Below, in pieces: positions 45,851 to 55,263 of a stretch of DNA of 64,000 nucleotides. The position numbers and the translations under genes are program-made. This stretch comes from Pseudoalteromonas aurantia 208. GTDB taxonomy: Bacteria > Pseudomonadota > Gammaproteobacteria > Enterobacterales > Alteromonadaceae. The notes below the pieces were generated by a model that had not been told where the DNA came from, did no database searches, and saw nothing but the letters and a program-made list of their open reading frames with translations. Numbering within the stretch: position 1 is the first letter of the stretch; every line of letters begins with the position of its first letter. The DNA is taken from assembly GCF_014858725.1 (NCBI RefSeq), contig NZ_AQGV01000012.1, positions 620,001-684,000 of the forward strand. The letters are read 5' to 3'.

Positions 45851-45918
45851 TAATTAAGTGGTCAGACCTGATGTTAGAGTAGCATGATTTATATGGACGG
45901 AGTCAAGTGCTTAGCATA

Positions 45919-46392
45919 TTACTCATACCGTTTTAGTTTTTTCTCAAGTGTTGCTATTTGTTTCGAAACAACTTTTACTTCCTTTCGGTGTTTTTTATTG
46001 AGAGATTTTAATTTCTTTTTAATGTCTTTCACCGTTTCTTTGCGCTTTTTATCATCCATAATATGTCGCATACGCTCTTGTTGATCACGGGTAGCTCTAT
46101 CAAGATCTCTATTTAATATGGCCACTTGGTAACGTTTAGCACGTAATGACTTTTTCAAATTACGTACAACTTGTTTTTTCTCAAGCTGATTTAGGGTTTT
46201 GAAATGCTGTTCAGACGGTGTCGACTTGTTGGGGTTCGAATGGGTTAGGGTGTGTTGAGTGCCATTACTACCACAAGGAAATTGGCTGTATGTAGTTCCT
46301 CTTTTTGTTACGCATTTATAATAGTTAACTACCGTCTTTGCCTGAATAGCAGTACTCAGAAAGAGTAATAATACAAAAATCATCCTAAACAT
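45919..46392 (-). CDS. DUF4124 periplasmic coiled-coil protein
   Basis: About 157 aa from MFRMIFVLLLFLSTAIQA, a signal peptide; an ATG 24 bases upstream is possible. The mature N-terminus, VVNYYKCVTKRGTTYSQFPC, is the DUF4124 pattern with two cysteines. The remainder is highly charged and heptad-like (RKETVKDIKKKLKSLNKKHR). Function is unknown. It is encoded alone between aceK and yejM. Confidence 0.65.
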   Translation of the reverse strand: MFRMIFVLLLFLSTAIQAKTVVNYYKCVTKRGTTYSQFPCGSNGTQHTLTHSNPNKSTPSEQHFKTLNQLEKKQVVRNLKKSLRAKRYQVAILNRDLDRATRDQQERMRHIMDDKKRKETVKDIKKKLKSLNKKHRKEVKVVSKQIATLEKKLKRYE

Positions 46393-46454
46393 AGTGCATC
46401 CTTCAGCTATCTTCATATTAAAAAGATAGCTGTTTACAGGTTAATGGCAAGTTA

Positions 46455-47948
46455 TCAGGTTGGGGGAGGGTTAGAAAACTGTTTAAGCGTTTTTATACTT
46501 TGAATTAAAAATGGCACATTTAACTTTTGTTCAATGGCAAATCCATCGGTGCCGGAAATATGCTCGTAACTGCCATCATGCTTGATTAGGGTGATCCGAT
46601 CCTTTTTAAACGCGACAAGCACACCTTGGGTAAAGTTAACGCCAACACTGGTACGACTATTAATTAAGTCCCTACCAATCATGGTGGCTTTGGCAAGCTC
46701 TGAGCATTCTAAATGAGAAGCGAGCAGAGTATACGTGATGTCTTGTAATTGTTTAAACCCATCAATCTGTTGTAGTTTTGTTACGTTTGTGAAATAGGAA
46801 CTTGCGCTGATAACATCACTGTTTTTTGCTGCTAATGCAAAAGCAAAGTAAAGATGTTTGGGGTCAAATTTTACGGTGCTTTCAGAACCATTAATGATGA
46901 TAAGTGAAGCATTTCCTCCCTCTTCAGCTGCCGTATCGCCTAGGTGCTTAGGAAAAATCAAACGTTTTGATGGATCCCAACTTGGATGAGCGTGTTGAGT
47001 TTGCGGGTTCCTATAATATGCAGGTAGCCCGAAAGTCAAATTAAACCGCGCATCATCGTGATTTGTCGGCTGAATTAACTGTGAAACCGCAACCAATTCA
47101 TCGTGATCATTCGTGAAACTAAGCAGTTCAGCGTGTGTCTGAAAATAAACAATGTTGACCGATGCTTTTCTAGGCTGGCAATTAGGCAGCGCACGGGGGA
47201 GTTGATATTGGCTGTCATTATGATCAAATTGTATATCAGTTGCTTGCTGATATTTTTCAATATCGAGTAAGTCATGCCTGGCAAGTAATTTTTTAGCTGT
47301 AGTTGGATAAGATAGTGGTAAAACATTGTCTTGCTTAGTAATGTCAAAATACGTATTTGCATCAGCCCATATATGAATTGTATGACTCATTGCAAAGCAA
47401 GATACCAGTGCACCAGTTGCATAACGAGGAAATCGATATTGCTTTAATTTTGCAAGATTGTGCCAAGCATGATTTCCCGCAACCAGTTCCAAAGCAAAAA
47501 TAATCAGTATAAATCCGCCCGCAGCCATAGTTGCAATAATTGGATGACCAATGATTGTTTTCCATAGAACACTGACAATATCAGACAATGATGAAAAATT
47601 GAGGTGATATCCGAGTTTATAATAAACAAACGCATCAAGACTCAATAAAGCTATCCCCAGAGTCGCTAAAATTGCCGCCATACCTCTAATATGTCGAGGG
47701 TATGGAAAGACCATACTCAAAGGAAAAATCGTGAGCACAAATGCACTGAACGTTATAAAGCTGGTATGGCTAACCCAAGTGATCAACATGTAGAACCAAC
47801 CAAGTAAAGTCGTTGGACTTTTATCAGCGAAAAGGTAACTACTGCTGATCAGCAGGACTAATCCAATATTAGCAAAAGTGAACCAATGTCCCCAACTGAG
47901 TAACTGGCTTGCTTTTGATGAAAAAGGATTTTGAGGGGATAAATTCAT
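46455..47948 (-). CDS. yejM: YejM/PbgA-like inner-membrane protein (DUF3413), short form
   Basis: A 497-aa protein. The N-terminal ~190 residues have five hydrophobic segments (DUF3413 region; SWGHWFTFANIGLVLLISSS at the start). The C-terminal periplasmic part corresponds to the sulfatase-like domain but is shorter than in E. coli YejM (586 aa), and I saw no Cys/Ser-x-Pro-x-Arg sulfatase signature. YejM homologues regulate LPS synthesis. Immediate linkage to yejL and divergent yejK supports the assignment. Confidence 0.75.
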   Translation of the reverse strand: MNLSPQNPFSSKASQLLSWGHWFTFANIGLVLLISSSYLFADKSPTTLLGWFYMLITWVSHTSFITFSAFVLTIFPLSMVFPYPRHIRGMAAILATLGIALLSLDAFVYYKLGYHLNFSSLSDIVSVLWKTIIGHPIIATMAAGGFILIIFALELVAGNHAWHNLAKLKQYRFPRYATGALVSCFAMSHTIHIWADANTYFDITKQDNVLPLSYPTTAKKLLARHDLLDIEKYQQATDIQFDHNDSQYQLPRALPNCQPRKASVNIVYFQTHAELLSFTNDHDELVAVSQLIQPTNHDDARFNLTFGLPAYYRNPQTQHAHPSWDPSKRLIFPKHLGDTAAEEGGNASLIIINGSESTVKFDPKHLYFAFALAAKNSDVISASSYFTNVTKLQQIDGFKQLQDITYTLLASHLECSELAKATMIGRDLINSRTSVGVNFTQGVLVAFKKDRITLIKHDGSYEHISGTDGFAIEQKLNVPFLIQSIKTLKQFSNPPPT

Positions 47949-47952
47949 TCAG

Positions 47953-48165
47953 TTATTTTACCGATTGCTGTAATGCTTTTGCAAAGTTATTGGCAACAGC
48001 TTGTCTTTTTCCTTCAGGCACATGTTCTTTTAGAATATGCGTGATAGAATTTCCTAAACACATAAGGCTCAAGTCAACAGTAGAATGTTGCTGAGTAAGT
48101 ACGTTTAATAGCTGGTCAACAATTTCTTCAACTTGCTCGTTGGAGTATTTTGATTGGATAGGCAT
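47953..48165 (-). CDS. yejL: YejL family protein (DUF1414)
   Basis: About 70 aa from MPIQSKYSNEQVEEIVDQLL, matching E. coli YejL in start and in LSLMCLGNSITHIL. An ATG 12 bases upstream is possible. It ends four bases before yejM starts, so the two are cotranscribed. Function is unknown. Confidence 0.88.
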   Translation of the reverse strand: MPIQSKYSNEQVEEIVDQLLNVLTQQHSTVDLSLMCLGNSITHILKEHVPEGKRQAVANNFAKALQQSVK

Positions 48166-48230
48166 CAGTAAGTTCAATATTAAAGTGTTATAATTTATTT
48201 ATTTTAACACTAGAGGCGTGAAAAACAAAG

Positions 48231-49244
48231 ATGAGCATTGAGGTGAATAAACTTGTTGTACATTATGTAGACAAGAAAGATGAAGATACACAAATCCATT
48301 TGCGCAATGATGAAATGCAAGTTAATGACCGTGTAAATGTGTTTATCGAACAGTTACATCACGCTTACAACGGAAAGCCGGGTAAAGGGTATTGCGCGTT
48401 TAGTGGAGATAAAAACAGTCAGGTGTCGGCTGCTATGCAAAGTTATCGAAATGATGAACTTGGATTTTGGCACATGACGGAGCAGGCGACTGAGGTATTA
48501 AAAGAAGAGTTGAATAAATATGCTTTTAATGAGACAGGTTATTTAGTTTTTTGCCATTATCAATACGTTGCAACCGATTATATATTAATCGCCCTAATTA
48601 ATATTAAGGACCATTATTCGATAACATCGGAACTCGATTTGTCATCATCTCGACATTTAGATATTTCCCGTATGCAACTGGCCGCAAAAATTGATTTATC
48701 AGCATGGGACACTCAACCAGATGACGCGCGATATATTTCGTTTATTAAAGGTCGAGCGGGTCGTAAAGTAGCTGACTTCTTTTTGGACTTTTTGGGCTGT
48801 GAAGAGGGAATAGATCCGAAGCAACAATCTCAAGTCATGCTAGAAGCGGTAGAAGACTATTTGAGTGAACAGCAGTTTGATAAGCAAGAAAAAGACACGT
48901 TGCGAAAAGAAGTATTTGATTATTGTAATGATTGTATCGCATCAGGAGAAGATGCCAATATTGAAACGTTATCAGATACATTGTCGAAATCAGGCGATAC
49001 ACAATTTGATGATTTTTATAAAGATCAAGATTATGCCTTAGAAGAATCATTCCCAGTAGATAAGAAAACCGTAACAAGTATGGTTAAGTTTTCTGGTCTT
49101 GGAGGTGGTGTAAGTATAGGATTTGAACGCAAACATTTGGGCGAGCGAGTGACTTATAATGCTGCAACCGATACCTTAACAATAAAAGGGATCCCACCTA
49201 ATTTGAAAGATCAGCTTGAACGCCATTACGATGAAAGTGAATGA
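48231..49244 (+). CDS. yejK: Nucleoid-associated protein YejK (NdpA)
   Basis: A 337-aa protein of normal length, MSIEVNKLVVHYVDKKDE. Family features include DISRMQLAAKIDLSAW near residue 140, FIKGRAGRKVADFFLDFLGC near residue 164, and the C-terminal KFSGLGGGVSIGFERKHLG (about residues 284-302). It is a nucleoid-associated protein. It diverges from yejL-yejM; a TATAAT hexamer at 48189-48194 may be its -10. Confidence 0.93.
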   Translation: MSIEVNKLVVHYVDKKDEDTQIHLRNDEMQVNDRVNVFIEQLHHAYNGKPGKGYCAFSGDKNSQVSAAMQSYRNDELGFWHMTEQATEVLKEELNKYAFNETGYLVFCHYQYVATDYILIALINIKDHYSITSELDLSSSRHLDISRMQLAAKIDLSAWDTQPDDARYISFIKGRAGRKVADFFLDFLGCEEGIDPKQQSQVMLEAVEDYLSEQQFDKQEKDTLRKEVFDYCNDCIASGEDANIETLSDTLSKSGDTQFDDFYKDQDYALEESFPVDKKTVTSMVKFSGLGGGVSIGFERKHLGERVTYNAATDTLTIKGIPPNLKDQLERHYDESE

Positions 49245-49300
49245 ATCAAGGGTTGTTTGAATAAAGGCCACTAGCGTGGCCTCTATACGTGTTATGCCGA

Positions 49301-50326
49301 CTACGAATGACCAGAAATAATAAATTTAGCAAGCTGTGTTGATAATTTCTCGGCGAGCTTAGTCATTGCATTGCTCTTGGCTGTGTCTTTGAAAGAAGAG
49401 GCTGCTTTAACACGGCTATTAAAGTGTGCTTTTTCTTCCCCATTTTCAATAACGACCATATAACTTTCTGCAACAGAATAATAAGTACCTGACTGGTATT
49501 TCTCTTGCCACTCAACTCTAAAACTTAGATCGAAATCAGCATTAGATTGTGTAACTTTTATGCCATTACGAGTAAGGGCACTCGAGAGAAGGTCATCTAC
49601 TTTTGCGTGCTGCATATTATCAGAGACAACATTGAAACTAAGGTTGTTTAGTATGAGCTCGCTTGTTTCTAATTGCTTATTTACTTTGGCCGGTATATTG
49701 ACGAAAGGGCTTTGGAGCATATGTAAATATGCGTTCAGTTTACCGCGCTTAGCCGCAAACGTTTTTATTTTAACCGCTTTTTTTAGCAGCTCTGATTTAC
49801 TAGTGCCTTGTATATTAAATTCACTTATCTGAGTATCGAGCGCATTGATACTGAGTTCAGTTTGCATTATGGCTTCAGTACGATTAAATGAAGCAAGTGC
49901 ATAGTTAACATCATTTAACTGATATTCTTGTTCTATCTTCACTCCTTGCAGCTGAATCGTCGGGACGTTAGAGCTTATCAATTCATCAACATGAAATTGC
50001 ATTGACTTTTCATTGGCAGTTTGTTGTACGGTGGTAGTTCCTGATATTGATACATTCAACTGTTTTGCAAGCTCCAAACGAGCAGCTTCTTGCGCAGCAA
50101 GTTGGGCTTGGCGCGTGTCGCCTATGCTTTTGGCACTGCCAACACCGTATACCAAATATGCTGATGTAGGTGTGGTCGTCAGCCAAGTGGGTTTGGTTAT
50201 ATTTTCAGAGCTGTTCTGAGTGGTTTTACATCCGCTTAGTAATGCAACAGAGACACAAAATGCCACGCTGGTTTTAGAAACCAAAGCGTGAGCGCTCCTG
50301 AACTTTTTGAATTTTCTTCTGGCCAT
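49301..50326 (-). CDS. LPP20-family lipoprotein
   Basis: Up to 341 aa. The lipobox LLSGC follows a hydrophobic signal (KTSVAFCVSVA). The ATG at 50326 lies 53 bp inside the lpoB gene; a TTG at 50284, closer to the signal peptide, is an alternative. The mature N-terminus has PTWL and YGVGSAKSIGDTRQAQLAAQ, typical of the LPP20 family. It is the third gene of a COG3014-lpoB-LPP20 operon. It is outer-membrane anchored by inference. Confidence 0.7.
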   Translation of the reverse strand: MARRKFKKFRSAHALVSKTSVAFCVSVALLSGCKTTQNSSENITKPTWLTTTPTSAYLVYGVGSAKSIGDTRQAQLAAQEAARLELAKQLNVSISGTTTVQQTANEKSMQFHVDELISSNVPTIQLQGVKIEQEYQLNDVNYALASFNRTEAIMQTELSINALDTQISEFNIQGTSKSELLKKAVKIKTFAAKRGKLNAYLHMLQSPFVNIPAKVNKQLETSELILNNLSFNVVSDNMQHAKVDDLLSSALTRNGIKVTQSNADFDLSFRVEWQEKYQSGTYYSVAESYMVVIENGEEKAHFNSRVKAASSFKDTAKSNAMTKLAEKLSTQLAKFIISGHS

Positions 50327-50888
50327 TCCATACCTCCCGGTTTGTTGTCATGTCAATTAAACGTAAATCTACTTGATAGAAAGTCACGCGGCTGCCTCCT
50401 TGTTCATCTAAAAAAGAGTTAATAGTGCCTGATAGGGCGTAGTCAGCGCCTTGCTCTTGGCCCATTTCATTTTGTGTTGCTAAGCTTGAGTTAAGTTCCT
50501 GATCTTTTCGCTCATTTCTAATCTCACCGCGTAAATCTGCGCTGGCAACAAAATCCGCTTGTCCAGAGCGCAAAATTGCGCGTTTTAAATCGTTTAAAAA
50601 AGTATCAACAGCAATATGCTGATGAGATTTATTGCGAACTGATTGAATAATTACTGCAGGCCTTGTACCTTCCTTAGCTAGATGATCGTTAACCCACGGA
50701 AAGCTCAGCATGTCGTTGACCATTGCTTCTGATACAAGTTGAGAGTCTTTGCCATTCCATTTATCAGATAGAGCAACTTCTTGATTCGAGTCTACGCGAC
50801 GTACCTCTGTGCTTTTACACCCTACCAAAGCAAGAGATAGAGCAATATAAAGAGGGGTCATTGTGATTAATTTAGGTGTTGTTTTCAT
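50274..50888 (-). CDS. lpoB: Penicillin-binding protein activator LpoB
   Basis: A 204-aa lipoprotein with lipobox LALVGC. The C-terminal domain has RPAVIIQSVRNKSHQHI, GADYALSGTINSF and YQVDLRLIDMTTNREVW, matching LpoB, the outer-membrane activator of PBP1b. Length is typical. It lies five bases after the COG3014 gene and overlaps the LPP20 gene, indicating one operon for cell-envelope lipoproteins. Confidence 0.85.
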   Translation of the reverse strand: MKTTPKLITMTPLYIALSLALVGCKSTEVRRVDSNQEVALSDKWNGKDSQLVSEAMVNDMLSFPWVNDHLAKEGTRPAVIIQSVRNKSHQHIAVDTFLNDLKRAILRSGQADFVASADLRGEIRNERKDQELNSSLATQNEMGQEQGADYALSGTINSFLDEQGGSRVTFYQVDLRLIDMTTNREVWNGQKKIQKVQERSRFGF

Positions 50889-50893
50889 ACCAT

Positions 50894-52624
50894 TTATTCC
50901 AAAGTAAAAATTGATTGTGCAGATGATGTCGGTTGCTTTTGCGAATTAATAAAAGTTCTGGTTTGCCACAGGGACATAGATCCTTTTACATCAACATTGT
51001 CCGTTTGTTCTATTACACGTCCAGAATTCAGCACTGTTTTGATGGTGACTTGGTGTTGCCCCACTGGCAACGGTATTTGAGACACTCTTATTTCTGCGGG
51101 TAAAGACTGCCATTGCCGTGTATCCGCAGAAGCCGTGACAGCATTAACGGCTGACGTTGCTAACTTGGCGATACCACTGAATACATTGTTTTCTTGTAAA
51201 CCTGTTTTATTTAGTAATTGTTGTGCTGTTATTGCTTTTACAACTTCGCGAGTCAAAGCTAATTGGATTTCAGTATTAGCATTTTCTAGTGCACTCTGCA
51301 GTGTTAATAATTCAATTGAATAAAAAGTTTTTAGCTCCGATTGCTTTTTGCCATTAACCCAAACTTCTGAGCCTTGGACTCTCGTTTCTGAAGGGGATAA
51401 GTAGGTAACTGAAATTCTTCCTCCATATTCTAAAGCATCAATCAGACCTACTTTCTTAGCATCGTCCCATAATCCACCGAGAGGAATACGCTTTGTTAAT
51501 AGTCCGAGTGCGACGTCAGATATGTCACCCATTGCATAGTTTTGCATCATGTCGAATAAACTGGTGTCAGCGAAAAGCATTTGAAACCATTTCATCTGAA
51601 TTTGTTGTTCTCGATGTGACCCCATCGGAATAGGTGTGATTACCAACGCTTTGGATTTGTGATCGGCCCTTAGAATGAGGTTAAATTGTTTACGCTTTGG
51701 CGCCACACCAAGATTCTGTAAAATGGTCAATTGGCTGCCATCATAATCGTTATGAGATTGGACTTTCGATTGGATATGACTGAGTTCTTCTTCATAACCT
51801 CCAGCCTGTTTCATTACTCTTACTAAATTTTTATAAACCTGCTCGGTGGTTTGATTTGGCAATTGGTATTGTTTTGCAAACCCTTTTTCATACGCCAGTG
51901 CCGCACGTTGATATTGCAATCTAGCGCTATCCAACTCACCACTTTGTTCATTAAGTAGACCACTTAAATAATGTGCAAAGGCATCATCTTTATATTCAAT
52001 ATTAGTGAGTAAATCGCTCGGTGAAAAAAGAGGTTGAAAAATGGCATAAACTTGATTGGTTAATTCATCACTACTTGGCGCATGATAACCACCTGTTTCT
52101 TCCGTTAATCCTTCTAAGTAAACGTTTAATTGTCGCATTTCAATCAGTGACGCGTCTAGCATCTCTTGCCTGCGAGTAGGTTGAAGCGTGCCAAGTGCAT
52201 TGTAGTTCATGGCTTTCATCATATGTAGCAATGGACGGTAATATTTTTGACCATGAAAAGTAGTATAAGTAGGACCACTAAATTGCGACAATGCTTGCTC
52301 AGAAATACTCTTCGTGTAAAAAGAGTCAAGTAGGTCTTTTGCTTCACTTAAGTGTTCGTTACTTTGCGCATATTTTTTTTCTAATTGGAAATAAGTGGCA
52401 AGTTCAAGGTGATATAAAAGTCTATTCTTGCCTTGACTACTATAGTTACGTTTTATAGTTGTCCTTGCTGAGACAAGTTCACCTTTTTGAGCCAATGCAA
52501 TTGCATTGTTTTTTTGAAAGTGCGTGACGTTGCAAGCACTTAAACATGTTAAAGTACTCATTAGTAGTAATTTTTTTAGGGTGTTTATGACGTTTAAATT
52601 CAAAAATGCGTCCTTTGCACTCAA
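50894..52624 (-). CDS. COG3014-family lipoprotein
   Basis: Up to 576 aa. The lipobox LSAC lies near residue 31, so translation may begin at the later MSTLTCLSAC methionine. The N-terminal half is TPR-like and helical (LLYHLELATYFQLEKKYAQS; AHYLSGLLNEQSGELDSARL). The C-terminal half is beta-rich, with a region reading PVGQHQVTIKTVLNSGR. I recall this family being encoded next to LpoB and LPP20 proteins in marine gammaproteobacteria. Function is unknown, probably in envelope assembly. Confidence 0.7.
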   Translation of the reverse strand: MSAKDAFLNLNVINTLKKLLLMSTLTCLSACNVTHFQKNNAIALAQKGELVSARTTIKRNYSSQGKNRLLYHLELATYFQLEKKYAQSNEHLSEAKDLLDSFYTKSISEQALSQFSGPTYTTFHGQKYYRPLLHMMKAMNYNALGTLQPTRRQEMLDASLIEMRQLNVYLEGLTEETGGYHAPSSDELTNQVYAIFQPLFSPSDLLTNIEYKDDAFAHYLSGLLNEQSGELDSARLQYQRAALAYEKGFAKQYQLPNQTTEQVYKNLVRVMKQAGGYEEELSHIQSKVQSHNDYDGSQLTILQNLGVAPKRKQFNLILRADHKSKALVITPIPMGSHREQQIQMKWFQMLFADTSLFDMMQNYAMGDISDVALGLLTKRIPLGGLWDDAKKVGLIDALEYGGRISVTYLSPSETRVQGSEVWVNGKKQSELKTFYSIELLTLQSALENANTEIQLALTREVVKAITAQQLLNKTGLQENNVFSGIAKLATSAVNAVTASADTRQWQSLPAEIRVSQIPLPVGQHQVTIKTVLNSGRVIEQTDNVDVKGSMSLWQTRTFINSQKQPTSSAQSIFTLE

Positions 52625-52786
52625 TTATAATTGAGAATATATTACAGTAACTTCCCTAAGTTAGATAAAAAGAAATGATATTTAAAGCAATAAATTGTTA
52701 AAAATCGTTTTTACACTTTATTACTGTTAATGCGATGTATTTTTGCTAGATTAACTCTAAACCGCTCAATGCTAAAAGGAACCACT

Positions 52787-53365
52787 ATGAAATTGAAACC
52801 AATGTTAACAACTTTGATTATTGCTGGGATGCTATCTGCGTGTAGTTCAACTAAAAATGACGCTGCATCAAGCTCGAGTGTAAATATACCAGAGTGGGTA
52901 TTGAACCCTGTTGTAGAAAATGGGATCGCGGCGGCTGATTGCATTAAATATTCGGGTAATATTTCAATAGACCAAAAAATGGCTGTTGCGAATGCACGTC
53001 TCGCGCTTTCTCAGCAGATAGAAACGCGTATAGAAGGCTTAGACAAAACTTTTGCAAACAGAACTGATGCGAATGAAGAGACAACAGTCGGTACTACATT
53101 TAGTTCGGTTTCTAAGCAATTAACTAAACAAACACTCAGTGGATCTCGTATTGTTAAAGCTGATGTTGTGGAGATTGGTGGTAAAGATTATTTCTGTGCA
53201 TTGACTACGTTATCTCCTGAGCTGACAAAAACGCTTTTTAAAGACCTCATAAAAGAAACTAAGCCAAAGATAAATGCCAAAGATGAGCAGTTTCTATATC
53301 AAGAGTTTAAAGCATTTAAAGCAGAGCAAGATTTAGAAAAGGAAATTGCTAAGCTGACAAACTAA
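52787..53365 (+). CDS. LPP20-family lipoprotein (second copy)
   Basis: A 192-aa lipoprotein from ATG 52787 (MKLKPMLTTLIIAGMLSACS, lipobox LSAC), with AAAGGA upstream. The mature part has IPEWVLNP and MAVANARLALSQQIETRIEG, the LPP20 pattern. It is transcribed divergently from the COG3014 operon and followed by an 18-bp inverted repeat before the transglycosylase gene. Confidence 0.75.
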   Translation: MKLKPMLTTLIIAGMLSACSSTKNDAASSSSVNIPEWVLNPVVENGIAAADCIKYSGNISIDQKMAVANARLALSQQIETRIEGLDKTFANRTDANEETTVGTTFSSVSKQLTKQTLSGSRIVKADVVEIGGKDYFCALTTLSPELTKTLFKDLIKETKPKINAKDEQFLYQEFKAFKAEQDLEKEIAKLTN

Positions 53366-53373
53366 TCACGGCT

Positions 53374-53411
53374 CAGTATTCGCGTAATAACACGTTATTA
53401 CGCGAATACTG
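53374..53411 (+). terminator. Perfect 18-bp stem-loop between lipoprotein and transglycosylase genes
   Basis: CAGTATTCGCGTAATAAC and its complement flank AC, followed by TATTTTAT. It probably terminates the lipoprotein transcript or partially attenuates the next gene, whose ATG is 29 bp on. Confidence 0.65.
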
Positions 53412-53439
53412 TATTTTATCTATTTTGGAGAACAGCATA

Positions 53440-54801
53440 ATGAAAAAATTTATCGCATTTGTTGTTGCCACTCATCTTCTACCGACCCAACTTCAAGCAA
53501 GTCAAGCGCAATTATACGCCGAGTTAGATGAGGCTATGAATGGTTGGCAAACAAGTCAACATTCAGTGCAAGACAAGGATGAGTTTGAGCAATTTAAGAC
53601 ACAGCACCTTAATGAATACCACAAATATGTTGAAGAGCACTTTGCAGAGTTTGATGCTTTTAGAGATAAGTTGATTAAACAATGGGGTGATGCTCAGACT
53701 TCGACAACAAGTCGGTATGTACATTATTCTCAAGCTGAAAATACCAGATTAATTGTCGATTTCGAGCAAGATCAATTAGTGGTTAGTATTAAGCATCATG
53801 CTGATACTGATGTTTCTCAGGAAAATGCACAGGCTGTATTTAAACGATTTCTACAATCAAATAGTGCATTATTAACTGAATTTTTTAAAACACAATCAGT
53901 CAAAGAGCAGCAAGCTGCAATTGAGAAAAGTGAATCTTATATTATTGATAATAAAGTACGGGCAAAAGCACTGCTTGATGCAAAGCAGCAGATACAAAAT
54001 CAAACACAACAACAGCAGCAATTGCTTGAAAAGCAGTTTGACGCGCTATTAGCGGGGGAAAACGATGTATTGTCTCCTAATGCGTTGACTAACCCCCAAA
54101 ACTATAATGCACAACAAGTACTTGAGAAGAAAAAAGCTGACCTACTGACATTGCAAAACAATAGACTCAAAAGCCTAAAAGAAAGTATCAAAGAGTTACC
54201 ATCTGGGCGCAGTGACAGCTCTGTTACAGAGTTTGTGATAAAGTTGCCAAAAAATACACTCGCTAAGCAGCGAGCGAGCAGTTACCTCAATCAAATAACC
54301 GCTCACAGTAAGCGGTTTGAAATTGACGGTAGTTTAGTACTCGCGGTGATGCATACCGAAAGTCACTTTAACCCACTGGCTAAGTCTCATATTCCAGCCT
54401 ATGGATTGATGCAAGTTGTACCAACCAGTGCAGGCGTTGACGTAAATCGGTTTTTGTATGATATAGATGAGCCTATGTCAGAACCTTACTTATATGTTAC
54501 TAACAATAATATTGAAGCGGGTACTGCATATTTACATATATTAAATGATCGATATTTAAGACATATAGAAGACCCCATAAGTCGTAAGTACTGTACTATA
54601 GCTGCTTACAACACTGGAGCAGGCAATGTTGCTAGGGTATTTAATAGTGATGATTCACGAAATATAAAGAAGGCGAGTCGTGTAATTAACTCGATGTCTC
54701 CTGAGTTAGTTTTAGAAGCACTCCAAAGTCGTTTACCCTATGATGAAACAAAGCATTATCTAGAAAAAGTGTTATCAAGAGAGGCACTTTATATTCAATA
54801 G
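53440..54801 (+). CDS. MltC-like lytic murein transglycosylase
   Basis: A 453-aa protein starting MKKFIAFVVATHLLPTQLQA (signal peptide), with GGAG upstream. Residues ~20-280 match the MltC-type N-terminal domain and a long Gln-rich coiled coil. The SLT catalytic domain begins near residue 285, with the catalytic Glu in MHTESHFNP, then AYGLMQVVPTSAG and IAAYNTGAGNVARVF. Unlike E. coli MltC no lipobox Cys is seen, so it may be soluble in the periplasm. It is near lpoB, consistent with peptidoglycan work. Confidence 0.83.
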   Translation: MKKFIAFVVATHLLPTQLQASQAQLYAELDEAMNGWQTSQHSVQDKDEFEQFKTQHLNEYHKYVEEHFAEFDAFRDKLIKQWGDAQTSTTSRYVHYSQAENTRLIVDFEQDQLVVSIKHHADTDVSQENAQAVFKRFLQSNSALLTEFFKTQSVKEQQAAIEKSESYIIDNKVRAKALLDAKQQIQNQTQQQQQLLEKQFDALLAGENDVLSPNALTNPQNYNAQQVLEKKKADLLTLQNNRLKSLKESIKELPSGRSDSSVTEFVIKLPKNTLAKQRASSYLNQITAHSKRFEIDGSLVLAVMHTESHFNPLAKSHIPAYGLMQVVPTSAGVDVNRFLYDIDEPMSEPYLYVTNNNIEAGTAYLHILNDRYLRHIEDPISRKYCTIAAYNTGAGNVARVFNSDDSRNIKKASRVINSMSPELVLEALQSRLPYDETKHYLEKVLSREALYIQ

Positions 54802-55218
54802 AATATGTATCACTTAGTAAATGATAAAAGAACAGAGTTTAAATCGGCCGCAGCGATAAGTGGCTGATCCCACACTAGGCAAATAAGTTCTGTGACATCT
54901 ACAAACCATGCTGAAATTAACACTGCCTTTACCATGCTACCTTTACTAGACTTAAAGTATTACTGTCGCTTTTCATCGCGGTGCCGTCTTATCGCAATCA
55001 ATCTTCTTGTCACAAGCTTTCTTTGCTGAGTTAAGCATAAAACTGTATAGATTAACAAACTATTATTTGGGTGTGTTCGCGTATGGACTTGAAGGGTTTG
55101 TATTGATGTTCCGTAAAAAGTTATTGATAGCTTAATAGGTTGGAGGAGGTCAGAACTATTGGTTTGATTAAGGCCTTTACCGTTATCAACATAGGTAGGA
55201 GTGTATTTGTATTAGGGT
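54802..55218. other. Intergenic region with no recognised feature
   Basis: About 415 bp between the transglycosylase gene and the rne terminator. No credible gene, repeat or promoter was identified. Confidence 0.5.
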
Positions 55219-55247
55219 AAAAAAGGCCGCAAAAAAGCGGCCTTTTA
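55219..55247 (-). terminator. rne intrinsic terminator
   Basis: Read on the minus strand, AAAAGGCCGC and GCGGCCTTTT pair around a T-rich loop and are followed by TT. It lies directly downstream of the rne stop. Confidence 0.85.
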
Positions 55248-55263
55248 ATTGAGTTTTTATCTT

